Shown piece by piece: positions 8,618-16,613 of a stretch of 40,969 nt of DNA. Each line of letters begins with the position of its first letter. Within the stretch, counting starts at the first letter, position 1. The translations under genes and the position numbers were made by a program. The notes below the pieces were generated by a model, which saw nothing but the letters and a program-made list of their open reading frames with translations, did no database searches and was not told where the DNA came from. Source of the stretch: Candidatus Gastranaerophilales bacterium (GTDB lineage: Bacteria > Cyanobacteriota > Vampirovibrionia > Gastranaerophilales > Gastranaerophilaceae); assembly GCA_944325085.1 (NCBI GenBank), contig CALUYT010000056.1:1-40969 (forward strand). The letters are read 5' to 3'.

Positions 8618-8718
8618 TTATTTTTCTCCTTTTCTGTTGTTAGATTTTTTTTGTTATGAGGCTTAAATACTTCCTCACCACCTACCGTTTTAGCCCGTAA
8701 GTTCAGCCGGATAAGTAA

Positions 8719-8832
8719 TTATCCTTGTCTTTGTTTGTGTTTTGGATTTTCACAAATTACTGCGATTCTGCCTTTTCTTTTAATGCATTTGCATTTATCG
8801 CACATTTTCTTTACTGATGATCTTACTTTCAT
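8719..8832 (-). CDS. rpmJ: 50S ribosomal protein L36
   Basis: This 37-codon gene is too short for most ORF screens, but the protein [20 protein letters not shown]... is unmistakable. It is the zinc-binding form of L36, with C11, C14, C27 and H32 in the C-x2-C-x12-C-x4-H arrangement, ending [10 protein letters not shown]36 stabilises the 23S rRNA around helices 89-91. The start has AAAGGAAAA upstream. The order infA-rpmJ-rpsM-rpsK is the classic one. Confidence 0.97.
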   Translation of the reverse strand: MKVRSSVKKMCDKCKCIKRKGRIAVICENPKHKQRQG

Positions 8833-8872
8833 TTTCTTTTCCTTTATATGTTATTTGTACGTGAGATTTCTA

Positions 8873-9088
8873 CTACTTTAATCTAAATGTTATACGACCC
8901 TTTGTTAAGTCATATGGTGTCATTTCAACTTTTACTCTATCTCCAGGCAATATTCTGATAAAATTCTTTCTAATTTTGCCTGATATATGTGCCAAAATTT
9001 CATGATCATTTTCTAATTTAACTTTGAACATTGCATTTGGCATTGATTCAATAATCGTACCTTCTAGTTCTATTACGTCTTTTGCCAT
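8873..9088 (-). CDS. infA: Translation initiation factor IF-1
   Basis: The 71-residue protein starts [20 protein letters not shown] and ends GRITFRLK, a full-length single OB-fold IF-1. IF-1 occupies the A site during initiation. The ATG at 9088 is chosen because GAGGAAAAT precedes it and the family starts here; the open frame runs 14 codons further upstream with no ribosome site. It is the first gene of the visible operon. The usual upstream partners secY, adk and map are not adjacent, so the cluster begins at its own promoter. Confidence 0.97.
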   Translation of the reverse strand: MAKDVIELEGTIIESMPNAMFKVKLENDHEILAHISGKIRKNFIRILPGDRVKVEMTPYDLTKGRITFRLK

Positions 9089-9457
9089 ATTTTCCTCATT
9101 TTTCGGCTTTGTAAACCAGCCCATAGACATGGAGCTATTTTAATAATACTTGCAAAATATTTGTTTGCAAGCAATTTTTCAAGGCATTTTAAGCTCTCGT
9201 AACATATTTTTACTTTATTGTTTTTGTAAAAATACCACACAACTAATAATTTCAACAAGTTAGTAAAATGCTTTTATTATAATACTTTTGGTTTAATTGT
9301 AAATTTTTATTAAAATTTCTATTGTGTGAATTTTTAATTAAACAATCTCAATGGATTGCAACTAAATATTTCAATTTGTCCCTTAAAATTTTAACAAAAA
9401 TAAAATTATAACCTTATTGTTCAAATATTTACCACCTTAAATAATAGTAAAAAATTA
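9089..9457 (-). promoter_or_regulatory. Leader and promoter region of the ribosomal operon
   Basis: No gene is seen in this AT-rich stretch. On the minus strand a TTTACA -35 (9303-9298) and TATAAT -10 (9281-9276), 16 bp apart, would give a 5' leader of about 180 nt before infA. The leader can form a hairpin CTTGCAAA/TTTGCAAG (9171-9164 with 9156-9149), not followed by a U-tract, so it is not an obvious terminator. Confidence 0.45.
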
Positions 9458-9486
9458 TTGCAAGGAGTTTAAAATCGTGCTAACAT
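9458..9486 (+). promoter_or_regulatory. Promoter of rimI, giving a leaderless mRNA
   Basis: TTGCAA (9458-9463), a 17-bp spacer and TAACAT (9481-9486) with an extended TG (9478-9479). Transcription should start 7-8 nt downstream, at the ATG (9494). The AAGGAG at 9462-9467 falls inside the promoter, so it cannot act as the ribosome site. Confidence 0.6.
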
Positions 9487-9493
9487 AAAAAAT

Positions 9494-10027
9494 ATGCAAA
9501 CCAATATTGAAACTGTAACAATTCAAAGAATGAAGCCGGAAGATGTTGATGGCATTATAAAAATCGAGGAGTCAGCTTATGGAGACCATCATTGGTCAAA
9601 AAGCTCTTTTTTGAATGAAATAAAAAACGATTTAGCAAAATATTATTCTTTATACACAGTTAATAATGAACTTGCAGGATATGCCGGTTGCTGGCACATT
9701 CTGGATGAAGCTCACATTACAACAATCGCAATTGCTCCACAGTTTAGAAGAAGAAAATTTGCAGAAGCTCTTTTAAAAAGGATTATTGACGATTGTTACC
9801 TGGCAAAAATAAAATATATTACACTTGAAGTAAGAATAAGTAATACCCCAGCAATTAATTTATACTCAAAATATGGATTTTCTTCATTTGGAACAAGAAA
9901 AGGTTACTACCAAGACAACAACGAAGATGCAATTATAATGTGGACCAAAAACATATTTTTTGACGAATTTAAAAATCAATATGAAGAAATCACTAAAAAA
10001 TTGGAAGGAGAAATCCATATTAAATGA
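9494..10027 (+). CDS. rimI: GNAT N-acetyltransferase, RimI-like
   Basis: The 177-residue protein has a single GNAT fold that transfers acetyl from acetyl-CoA to an amine; RimI acts on the N-terminus of ribosomal protein S18. The order of elements fits: MKPEDVDGIIKIEESAY (strand 1-helix 1), ITTIAIAPQFRRRKFAEALL (motif A, with R-R-R-K-F-A where G-x-G/A is usual), and ISNTPAINLYSKYGFSSFGTRKGYY (motif B, RimI-like). The C-terminus is some 25 residues longer than the core. Its stop overlaps the next ATG (ATGA). RimI is the best guess; another N-alpha or small-molecule acetyltransferase remains possible. Confidence 0.82.
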   Translation: MQTNIETVTIQRMKPEDVDGIIKIEESAYGDHHWSKSSFLNEIKNDLAKYYSLYTVNNELAGYAGCWHILDEAHITTIAIAPQFRRRKFAEALLKRIIDDCYLAKIKYITLEVRISNTPAINLYSKYGFSSFGTRKGYYQDNNEDAIIMWTKNIFFDEFKNQYEEITKKLEGEIHIK

Positions 10028-10689
10028 GCGAAGAAGTATTAATACCTAAAATGACCCGAATCAGCAAGAGCAAAAAGAAAATAAAAATACCTTTGCTCAA
10101 TGTTGCAATTATACTTTTTTGTTCACTAATACTTGTTGGTGCAACATTTATAAATATAGATATCAAGCACTACATTATACCAAGTAATATATTTTCAAAT
10201 AAAAATCTAAATTTAGAAGATTTTATTTTTAGCTTTTATATAATTCCTCAAATTCCAATAGTTATGTTTATAACCGCCATTTTAGGAAAACGAATGGCTT
10301 TAACAAGTATATTAATCTACATAATTGCAGGACTAGCATACTTGCCGATTTTTGCACTTGGCGGTGGGATAAAATATATATTCGAATACGGATTTGGTTA
10401 TATTTTAGCATATATTCCAGCAGCAATAATTGCAGGAAATATACTAGAAAAAAAATATTCCTTTCCTAAAATGATTAAAGCATCTTTCTTAGGTGTTTTA
10501 ACAATCCACATATTAGGAATTTTATATATGTGCATAATTGCACTATTAAAACATTCTGGCTCAAGCTTTATATCAGGCTGGATATACGCGCAAAGCGGTC
10601 TAAAAATTATATATGATATTATCGCCAGTTTTGTCTTGATTTTAGTAGGCAAATATATGCACTCTTTACTAAAATTTATTATGGATTAA
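10024..10689 (+). CDS. bioY: BioY-like biotin transporter substrate-binding subunit
   Basis: The 221-residue membrane protein has about six hydrophobic helices after a basic, lysine-rich N-terminus of 25 residues. The segment GLAYLPIFALGGGIKYIFEYGFGYILAYIPAA corresponds to the BioY signature (GLPVFAGG-GG...L-GPTGGYL-GF), with the GPTGG turn changed to EYGFGYI. BioY is the S-component of ECF transporters and binds biotin. No EcfA or EcfT gene is adjacent, so it would use a shared energising module or work alone. It overlaps rimI by 4 nt. Family membership is likely; substrate certainty is moderate given the altered signature. Confidence 0.75.
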   Translation: MSEEVLIPKMTRISKSKKKIKIPLLNVAIILFCSLILVGATFINIDIKHYIIPSNIFSNKNLNLEDFIFSFYIIPQIPIVMFITAILGKRMALTSILIYIIAGLAYLPIFALGGGIKYIFEYGFGYILAYIPAAIIAGNILEKKYSFPKMIKASFLGVLTIHILGILYMCIIALLKHSGSSFISGWIYAQSGLKIIYDIIASFVLILVGKYMHSLLKFIMD

Positions 10690-10692
10690 TAA

Positions 10693-10721
10693 TTGCCACA
10701 ACGTTAATAATATGCTACAAT
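10693..10721 (+). promoter_or_regulatory. Promoter of the ExbB/ZorA-like operon
   Basis: TTGCCA (10693-10698), a 17-bp spacer and TACAAT (10716-10721) with extended TG at 10713. It begins 3 nt after the bioY stop. The predicted transcript start near 10728 excludes the ATG at 10720 and supports the one at 10747. Confidence 0.7.
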
Positions 10722-10746
10722 GCAGTACAAGGAATGGTGGCTTGTT

Positions 10747-11655
10747 ATGAATATTATGAAATATTTAAGTGATATACCTATATTGATTGTATTGACGGTA
10801 TTCACTATATCTACAATATATTGTTTTACTAAATATTTGAAAACCGGAAAAAACCTTAAAATCATTATAAATTTTATGGAAACATTCAAAAAAAATGATT
10901 TAAACTTCCGCTTTAAAGAAATAGATGAGTGGATGAAATCAAATCCTTATGTTTCAAATATTTGGACTGAATTTAGAAACACTTTGGTTTTTTCTGAATC
11001 AATTCCAATCCAATCAGAAGGAAGTTCATTGAAATATCAAGATGTATCTTCTACAGTTCAAAATATTCAAACAACTACCGACCCTTTATATTATTTTAAC
11101 GAAGAAACTTTGATTACATCAAAATTCAATTTTAAAATGATACAAACAATACCTACTGTTTTAACAGGTTTTGGACCTTTATTTACATTTTTAAATATCG
11201 CAATTGCATTTGGTAAAATTGACTTTTCTTCTCAAGAAAAAACTATTGAATCAGTAGCCAACTTTATGGGAACAATGCAAGTTGCAGCTTTAGTTTCTGT
11301 AATTGCGGTAGGTTCTTGTCTTGTATATCTTATGATTGAAAGAATTATGTATAACAAAATGTGCAAAATTCCGCTTATGAAAGTTCAAGAAATAATGGGA
11401 AATCTTTTTGCAAATATCTCAGCAGAAAAATTCTTATACGAACTTTTAAGAGAATCAAAAATACAAAACAATTCAACAGCAAATATTATGGCTGGAATGC
11501 CTGGACAATTTAAAACAGCATTCAATGCAAGTATGGCAACAAATTTGGTTCCATATTTAGAGAATTTGATTTTTGGACTGAACCAATTAAATAAACAACT
11601 TAAAGAATCACTAAAAGAGAAAAAAGCATCAGATGTTGTTGATGAACTATTTTAA
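10747..11655 (+). CDS. MotA/ExbB/ZorA-like proton channel subunit
   Basis: The 302-residue protein has the three-helix ExbB/ZorA topology. TM1 is at residues 5-25. A cytoplasmic domain of about 105 residues follows. TM2 is at 133-158, with IPTVLTGFGPLFTFL, the equivalent of the family's IPGLLT-x-GILGTF block. TM3 is at about 174-200 (GTMQVAALVSVIAVGS). The rest is a cytoplasmic tail of some 100 residues. Such proteins form pentameric rings around a MotB/ExbD/ZorB dimer and convert ion flow to motion. The next gene, 12 nt on, encodes that partner. The start follows GGTGG and the mapped promoter. MotA is less likely, since it has four helices. No flagellar gene is adjacent. Confidence 0.78.
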   Translation: MNIMKYLSDIPILIVLTVFTISTIYCFTKYLKTGKNLKIIINFMETFKKNDLNFRFKEIDEWMKSNPYVSNIWTEFRNTLVFSESIPIQSEGSSLKYQDVSSTVQNIQTTTDPLYYFNEETLITSKFNFKMIQTIPTVLTGFGPLFTFLNIAIAFGKIDFSSQEKTIESVANFMGTMQVAALVSVIAVGSCLVYLMIERIMYNKMCKIPLMKVQEIMGNLFANISAEKFLYELLRESKIQNNSTANIMAGMPGQFKTAFNASMATNLVPYLENLIFGLNQLNKQLKESLKEKKASDVVDELF

Positions 11656-11667
11656 TAAGGAATTACA

Positions 11668-12360
11668 ATGGGTATAGTATTAAGAGGACAAGGAAAAGGC
11701 GACGGAAGCGAAGAGAATATCTTCTGGGTAACAATGGCAGATTTGCTTTTGGGTTTGGCTATTGTTTTTATCACACTATTTGTCCTTGCTATGACAGGCT
11801 TTTCTCAACAATCAATACAACAACAAAAAGTCCAAATGGAAGTTTCTGAAAGAATTTCTGGTGAACTAAAAAAAGAAAATATCTTTATTGACGTTGATAA
11901 AATGACAGGTGATCTAAAGATTTCTGATGTTGAGCTTTTTGAATTAAACAGTTATGTACTTTCACCAAAAGGTAAAAAACTACTTGACAAATTGGCACCA
12001 ATATATGTAAACTCTATATTTGCAGACAAAGAATTGGCTGAACAAATACAATACATTATTATACAAGGACACACTGATTCTCAAATGTTTGCAGGTGTTA
12101 CATCAAAAGATGAACAATTTTTAAGAAATATGGACTTAAGTTTAAAACGAGCTCAAGCTGTAGCAGATTACATCTTCAAAACAAATTATGACAAAAAATA
12201 CGCAGAACAATTTAGAAAGATTGTAGTTGTTCAAGGAAAAAGTTATAATGAACCTGTATTAGTAAACGGAATTGAAGATTTTGATAAAAGCAGACGAGTA
12301 GAATTAAAACTACAAGTTAAAAATTGGGACGTATCAACAGCATTAGGATTACAAAGATGA
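11668..12360 (+). CDS. ZorB/MotB-like protein with OmpA domain
   Basis: The 230-residue protein has one membrane helix (residues 17-43) with the proton-carrying aspartate D25 in [12 protein letters not shown]. The D-L-x-x-G-L pattern is closer to ZorB (DLMxGL) than to MotB (DLMTLL). After a linker, residues 95-215 form an OmpA-like peptidoglycan-binding domain, with IIIQGHTDS at about 131-139, the [14 protein letters not shown] helix and SRRVELKL at the end. Together with the preceding ring protein it should make a cell-wall-anchored stator or motor. AAGGA lies 7 nt before the ATG, and its stop overlaps the next start (ATGA). No Zorya nuclease or helicase gene (zorC, zorD, zorE) is near. Confidence 0.82.
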   Translation: MGIVLRGQGKGDGSEENIFWVTMADLLLGLAIVFITLFVLAMTGFSQQSIQQQKVQMEVSERISGELKKENIFIDVDKMTGDLKISDVELFELNSYVLSPKGKKLLDKLAPIYVNSIFADKELAEQIQYIIIQGHTDSQMFAGVTSKDEQFLRNMDLSLKRAQAVADYIFKTNYDKKYAEQFRKIVVVQGKSYNEPVLVNGIEDFDKSRRVELKLQVKNWDVSTALGLQR

Positions 12361-13718
12361 TAGATGAAAATAATATTTTAGAAACAATAAACATGATAAA
12401 GTTATACAACCTTGATATCAGAACAGTAACACTGGCATTGAGTTTAAGAGATTGTATAGCTGAAGACACAGATACTGTATGCGAAAAGATATACAATAAA
12501 ATAAAAAAATATGCTAAAAATCTGGTAGAATATGCAGATGAATTAGCTGATGAATATTCAATTCCTATTATAAACAAAAGAATTGCAGTAACTCCAATAT
12601 CATTTATCGGAGAATCTTGCAAAAATCCAAATTATGTAAAAATTGCTCAAACACTTGATAAAGCAGCAAAAGAAGTAGGCGTTAATTTTATCGGTGGTTT
12701 TTCTGCCTTAGTAGAAAAAGGCTGTACCAAAGGTGATGAACTTCTTATTGAAAGTATTCCGGAAGCATTAGCGACTACAGAAAGAGTATGTTCATCAATA
12801 AACTTAGCATCTTCAAAAGCCGGAATAAATATGGATGCTGTATTAAAAATGTCTGAAATAATTAAGAAATCAGCAGAAATAACTAAAGATAGAGACGGTA
12901 TAGGAGCAGCTAAATTAGTAGTCTTTTGTAATGTTCCTGGAGACAATCCATTTATGGCAGGAGCTTTCTGCGGAATGGGTGAACCAGAATGTGCCTTAAA
13001 TGTAGGTGTTTCAGGCCCTGGAGTTGTAAGAGCTGCAGTGGAAGCTCTACCTAAGAACGCAGATATGAGCGAGTTAGCGAACAAAATAAAAGAAATCGCA
13101 TATAAAATTACTTCTACCGGAGAATTAGTAGGTAGGAAATTAGCAAAAAAATTAGATATTCCTTTTGGGGTTATAGATTTATCACTTGCGCCAACCCCAG
13201 CACCTGGAGACAGTGTAGCTGGAATATTCCAAGCAATGGGTCTAGAACATGCAGGAGCTCACGGAACAACAGCAGCTCTTGCAATGCTTAATGATGCCGT
13301 TAAAAAAGGCGGAATTATGGCAAGTTCACATGTTGGAGGACTTTCAGGAGCATTTATTCCTGTATCTGAAGATGCCGGAATGATTGAAGCTGCGACTAAA
13401 GGATACCTTGTATTTGACAAATTAGAAGCAATGACATCTGTATGTTCTGTTGGACTTGATATGATTGCCATTCCTGGAGATACCCCAGCTGATACAATCG
13501 CAGGTATCATTGCTGATGAAATGGCTATTGGAATGATCAATAAAAAAACAACTGCCGTTAGAGTAATTCCGGCATATGGCAAAACTGTTGGAGATAAAAT
13601 ATCATACGGAGGACTACTTGGAGAAGCTCCAATTATGCCTGTAAATAAACTATCGTCAACAACATTTGTACAAAGAGGCGGCAGAATTCCTGCACCAATT
13701 CACAGCTTAAATAACTAG
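12357..13718 (+). CDS. UPF0210 (PFL family) protein
   Basis: The 453-residue protein belongs to UPF0210, a conserved family whose biochemical role I do not know; its fold is related to pyruvate-formate-lyase/ribonucleotide-reductase barrels. Matching blocks are [20 protein letters not shown] at the start, [13 protein letters not shown], the glycine/alanine-rich [18 protein letters not shown], and [21 protein letters not shown]. The ATG at 12357 is chosen because UPF0210 proteins start here and it overlaps the preceding stop. Elsewhere the gene commonly sits beside a small ACT-domain gene, which is missing here. Its coupling to the ring/stator pair is unusual and may be chance co-transcription or a real link. 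Confidence 0.9.
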   Translation: MIDENNILETINMIKLYNLDIRTVTLALSLRDCIAEDTDTVCEKIYNKIKKYAKNLVEYADELADEYSIPIINKRIAVTPISFIGESCKNPNYVKIAQTLDKAAKEVGVNFIGGFSALVEKGCTKGDELLIESIPEALATTERVCSSINLASSKAGINMDAVLKMSEIIKKSAEITKDRDGIGAAKLVVFCNVPGDNPFMAGAFCGMGEPECALNVGVSGPGVVRAAVEALPKNADMSELANKIKEIAYKITSTGELVGRKLAKKLDIPFGVIDLSLAPTPAPGDSVAGIFQAMGLEHAGAHGTTAALAMLNDAVKKGGIMASSHVGGLSGAFIPVSEDAGMIEAATKGYLVFDKLEAMTSVCSVGLDMIAIPGDTPADTIAGIIADEMAIGMINKKTTAVRVIPAYGKTVGDKISYGGLLGEAPIMPVNKLSSTTFVQRGGRIPAPIHSLNN

Positions 13719-13727
13719 GAGAAAACG

Positions 13728-14246
13728 ATGGCAAAAGCAAATTCAATTACGAAATTTGACAATTCATTAACTGAATTTTTAATCAACGCATTAGCTGACA
13801 AATATGGAGATGCAAGGTCTTACGCTTACAAATACAATAACCTTAAAGTCTATATGGATCCTAAAAAAGTTGCTCAGCCACATTTTTACGTATCAATAGG
13901 GATTTCTGAAGCCTGCTTCTCAATAGATGATGGTAAAAAAATTGAAGGTGGACTTGGAACAGAAGATGGTTATGTTAAAAGATGGGCCGAAAGAACTAAC
14001 ATTCATAAGGAATTAGAAGCTCATTGGAAAATATTAAAAGAAGCAATCTCGGCAGAACAAGAAGAAGATATTAGTAAAAAAACTGCAAATACAGTAAGAT
14101 TAAGAAGAGCTGAAAACTCAAATGCTGATTTAGATGTCGATATGACAAGTACAGGTTTGAACAGAGCAAAAAAACAAGAACTTGAAAGAAAAAAGAGCAG
14201 ATTTGCAGGCTTCAAAAAAGATGTTAAAAAGAATAAGGAATTATAA
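13728..14246 (+). CDS. Unknown protein, first of a paralogous pair
   Basis: I do not recognise this 172-residue protein. Residues 1-107 form a compact domain shared with the next gene: KYNNLKVYMD, then FYVSIGISEACFSIDDGKKIEGGLG, then YVKRWAE and an amphipathic helix. Residues 108-172 are charged, Lys/Glu-rich and probably disordered or coiled. There is no signal peptide, membrane helix or cysteine motif, so it is cytoplasmic. CTAGGAG precedes the start, 9 nt after the UPF0210 stop. Its place behind the ring/stator genes suggests a regulator, adaptor or effector of that complex, but this is inference from position only. Confidence 0.8.
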   Translation: MAKANSITKFDNSLTEFLINALADKYGDARSYAYKYNNLKVYMDPKKVAQPHFYVSIGISEACFSIDDGKKIEGGLGTEDGYVKRWAERTNIHKELEAHWKILKEAISAEQEEDISKKTANTVRLRRAENSNADLDVDMTSTGLNRAKKQELERKKSRFAGFKKDVKKNKEL

Positions 14247-14262
14247 ATAAAAAGGTTATATT

Positions 14263-14868
14263 ATGAAAACACTACATGAATTAGCTATAAAATTACAAGA
14301 TTATATTATTAAATCTCAATCAGATGCTCACAACGAAACAAATATGAACGTGACCAAATATAATAATTTGAAACTAAAAATGGAAACAAGACACCATTAT
14401 CCAAACATTATTGTATGTATAGGAATTTCAGAAGCTACATTCAATATTGCAGACGGAACAAAAACTGATGGAGGTCTTGGACCTGATGAAAAATATGTTA
14501 GAAAATGGCTTGGTAGCAGTACAGTTATAGCAGATTTAAAAGAGATTTGGATTGCTATGAGCGACTTGATCAAAGCTGAAGATGAAGATAAAGCAATATC
14601 AATGGAAGGTGAAGCTGATGAAGTAAAAAAAGATGCACCAAGAAAGAAAAAATTCAGAGAACTTCTCGATATTGCAATGCCTACTAACCCACTAGAAGCA
14701 GCAGAAACCGATGAAGATTCAGAAGATGAAAGTCCTGGTTTGATGACACTAGAAGAAAGCACTCATCAAACTGAGAAAAAAGAAGTACCAGATGATGAAC
14801 CTGAAACTGTTGAAGAAGTAAAAAAAGGTTTAAAAGACTATTTAAAAGCTATGTTTAGACGCTTATAA
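14263..14868 (+). CDS. Unknown acidic protein, second of a paralogous pair
   Basis: This 201-residue protein is a diverged duplicate of the preceding one. Both share KYNNLK-x-x-M, V-x-IGISEA-x-F-x-I-x-DG-x-K, GGLG and YV-x-x-W in the same order and spacing. Residues 110-180 are strongly acidic (many Asp/Glu, Ser/Thr) and probably disordered. The last 20 residues (VKKGLKDYLKAMFRRL) form a basic amphipathic helix that could touch membrane or nucleic acid. It starts 16 nt after its paralogue and ends 3 nt before the convergent uvrC stop, with no room for a terminator. Function unknown. Confidence 0.8.
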   Translation: MKTLHELAIKLQDYIIKSQSDAHNETNMNVTKYNNLKLKMETRHHYPNIIVCIGISEATFNIADGTKTDGGLGPDEKYVRKWLGSSTVIADLKEIWIAMSDLIKAEDEDKAISMEGEADEVKKDAPRKKKFRELLDIAMPTNPLEAAETDEDSEDESPGLMTLEESTHQTEKKEVPDDEPETVEEVKKGLKDYLKAMFRRL

Positions 14869-14871
14869 GAT

Positions 14872-16533
14872 TTAGCTTTCAATACTTTTTTTAGAACGAA
14901 GTTTTCTATGATATGTAATAGCAAATCTATGAGCCTCGTCTCTAATGCGTTGAATTAAAAACAATGCACTAGAATCTCGTGGCAACAATATTGATTTTGA
15001 CTGCCCAGGTAAGAAAACCTCTTCTTGCCTTTTTGCTAAGCTTACAAAATCAATACCGCTAACACCCATTTCCTTCACAATTTGCATTACACTTGATAAT
15101 TGACCTTTACCACCATCTATAATAATCAAATCAGGTTTATCCCAACCTTTTTCACCTAGACGAGACAATCTTCTTGTTAAAACCTCTTTCATTGACAAGA
15201 AATCATCAGGTTTGCCTTCTGTAGATTTTACTTTAAATTTCCTGTATTCAGATTTTTTACTTAAACCATTGATAAAAGTTACCATTGAAGCTACAGTATT
15301 TGTTCCTTGAATATGCGAAATATCATAACATTCCATTCGATATGGAAAATTATTTAATCTAAGTTTTTCTTTTAGATAAGAACCGATATTATTAAAATCA
15401 TCACGAATTTTAGACATTTTAGAAAGCTTCGCATTATCTAAAACTACTTTTGCATTTTTATCTGCTAAGCTTTGTAATTCTTTACCTTGAACTGATTTAC
15501 CGTAACTTATTTTAACCTTTTTACCGGATATTATATTCAACCATTCTTCATACAAAGCCTTATCACCAACTGCTTCTAACTCATTTGAAACAATACGGTC
15601 AGGAAATTCTAAAGACAAAGTATTATAATATTCCTTGAAAAATGTTGCAAAAAATTCAGTTTTATCTTCTTCTTCAACATCATAAGTAAAATCTTTTTTG
15701 TCAATCAAACGACCTTCTCTAATCATCATAATGACAATAGCCAAAATTCCGTCTTCATGTTGAAGTGAAATTATATCTTCATTCAGTTTTGTATTTTCAT
15801 ATACTACTTTTTGTTTTTCTAAAGTTTTTTGCAGATCTAAATAACTATCCCGAAGTCTTGCAGCTTTTTCAAATTGTTCGGCATCAGAATATTTTTTTAT
15901 TTGTTCCATCAACTGTTTCATCAATTCTGATTGTTTACCTGATAAAAACAATTCTGCCTGATGAACCACAGCTTTATATTCTTCACTTGTAACTAGATTT
16001 TGGCAAGGTGCAAGGCATTTACCTATTTGATAATATAAACATGGTCTTGTTTTAAATTTTGGAGTTTTACATTGCTTTAGCGGAAATATTTTTTTCAAAA
16101 AATCCAACGTAGAATGCATAGCTCGTATATTTGTATATGGACCGTAATATCTACCTTTTTCTTGATTTATATTTCTTTTTCTTACAATAGATATTCTTGG
16201 AAAATCTTCATCCGTAATTAAAAAATACGGATATTTTTTATCATCTTTTAATAAAATATTGTATTTTGGCTTATGCTTTTTAATTAAATGACTTTCCAGT
16301 ATTAAAGCCTCTACTTCGGTGTTAGTAATTATATATTCCAAATGATCAATTTGAGAAACTAAAACATTAACCTTTACACTATCATGATGTTTTCTATTAA
16401 AGTATGACATCACTCGACGTTTTAAAATTTTAGCTTTTCCAACATAAATAATTTCATTATCAGAATTGTAATATATATAACACCCCGGTAATGATGGTAA
16501 TAATTTTAAACTTTCTTTTAACCTGTCATTCAT
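14872..16533 (-). CDS. uvrC: Excinuclease ABC subunit C, lacking the C-terminal HhH domain
   Basis: The 553-residue protein is UvrC, which makes both incisions in nucleotide excision repair. Residues 12-90 are the GIY-YIG domain for the 3' cut (GCYIYYNSDNEIIYVGKA). Residues 196-230 are the UVR motif that binds UvrB. From about 380 to 535 is the RNase H-like domain for the 5' cut, with MECYDISHIQG, DLIIIDGGKGQL and RDEAHRFAITYHR carrying the catalytic D, D and H. It stops at LRSKKSIES, exactly where the tandem helix-hairpin-helix domain normally begins, so about 50-60 residues are missing. The stop lies 3 nt from a convergent gene. The ATG has no ribosome site. Confidence 0.95.
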   Translation of the reverse strand: MNDRLKESLKLLPSLPGCYIYYNSDNEIIYVGKAKILKRRVMSYFNRKHHDSVKVNVLVSQIDHLEYIITNTEVEALILESHLIKKHKPKYNILLKDDKKYPYFLITDEDFPRISIVRKRNINQEKGRYYGPYTNIRAMHSTLDFLKKIFPLKQCKTPKFKTRPCLYYQIGKCLAPCQNLVTSEEYKAVVHQAELFLSGKQSELMKQLMEQIKKYSDAEQFEKAARLRDSYLDLQKTLEKQKVVYENTKLNEDIISLQHEDGILAIVIMMIREGRLIDKKDFTYDVEEEDKTEFFATFFKEYYNTLSLEFPDRIVSNELEAVGDKALYEEWLNIISGKKVKISYGKSVQGKELQSLADKNAKVVLDNAKLSKMSKIRDDFNNIGSYLKEKLRLNNFPYRMECYDISHIQGTNTVASMVTFINGLSKKSEYRKFKVKSTEGKPDDFLSMKEVLTRRLSRLGEKGWDKPDLIIIDGGKGQLSSVMQIVKEMGVSGIDFVSLAKRQEEVFLPGQSKSILLPRDSSALFLIQRIRDEAHRFAITYHRKLRSKKSIES

Positions 16534-16548
16534 AAAAAAATTATACCA
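16534..16548 (-). promoter_or_regulatory. Extended -10 promoter of uvrC, giving a leaderless mRNA
   Basis: TGGTATAAT on the minus strand (-10 hexamer at 16545-16540) is separated from the ATG (16533) by six T residues. The expected transcription start is the A of the ATG. The -35 region is poor, as is common with an extended -10. Confidence 0.65.
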
Positions 16549-16613
16549 TTATTTAATAAAATTGATAAGCTTTACAATTTCTGTTATTTTATTTAATAAG
16601 GAAGGATAAAAAA

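Noticed and set aside
9073-9258. Open frame upstream of and overlapping infA
   Set aside because: Overlaps infA and the operon leader, translation has no family pattern, and no ribosome site is present.
9089-9493. A tRNA or small RNA gene in the longest intergenic stretch
   Set aside because: Only an 8-bp hairpin and promoter-like boxes were seen; no cloverleaf or conserved T-loop sequence.
10747-12360. A complete Zorya defence system
   Set aside because: Only the ZorA/ZorB-like pair is present. The downstream genes show no helicase, nuclease or zorC-like features, so the name Zorya is not justified.
12317-12622. Antisense open frame of 101 codons opposite the UPF0210 gene
   Set aside because: Lies wholly over real coding sequence on the other strand, with low-complexity hydrophobic translation and no ribosome site.
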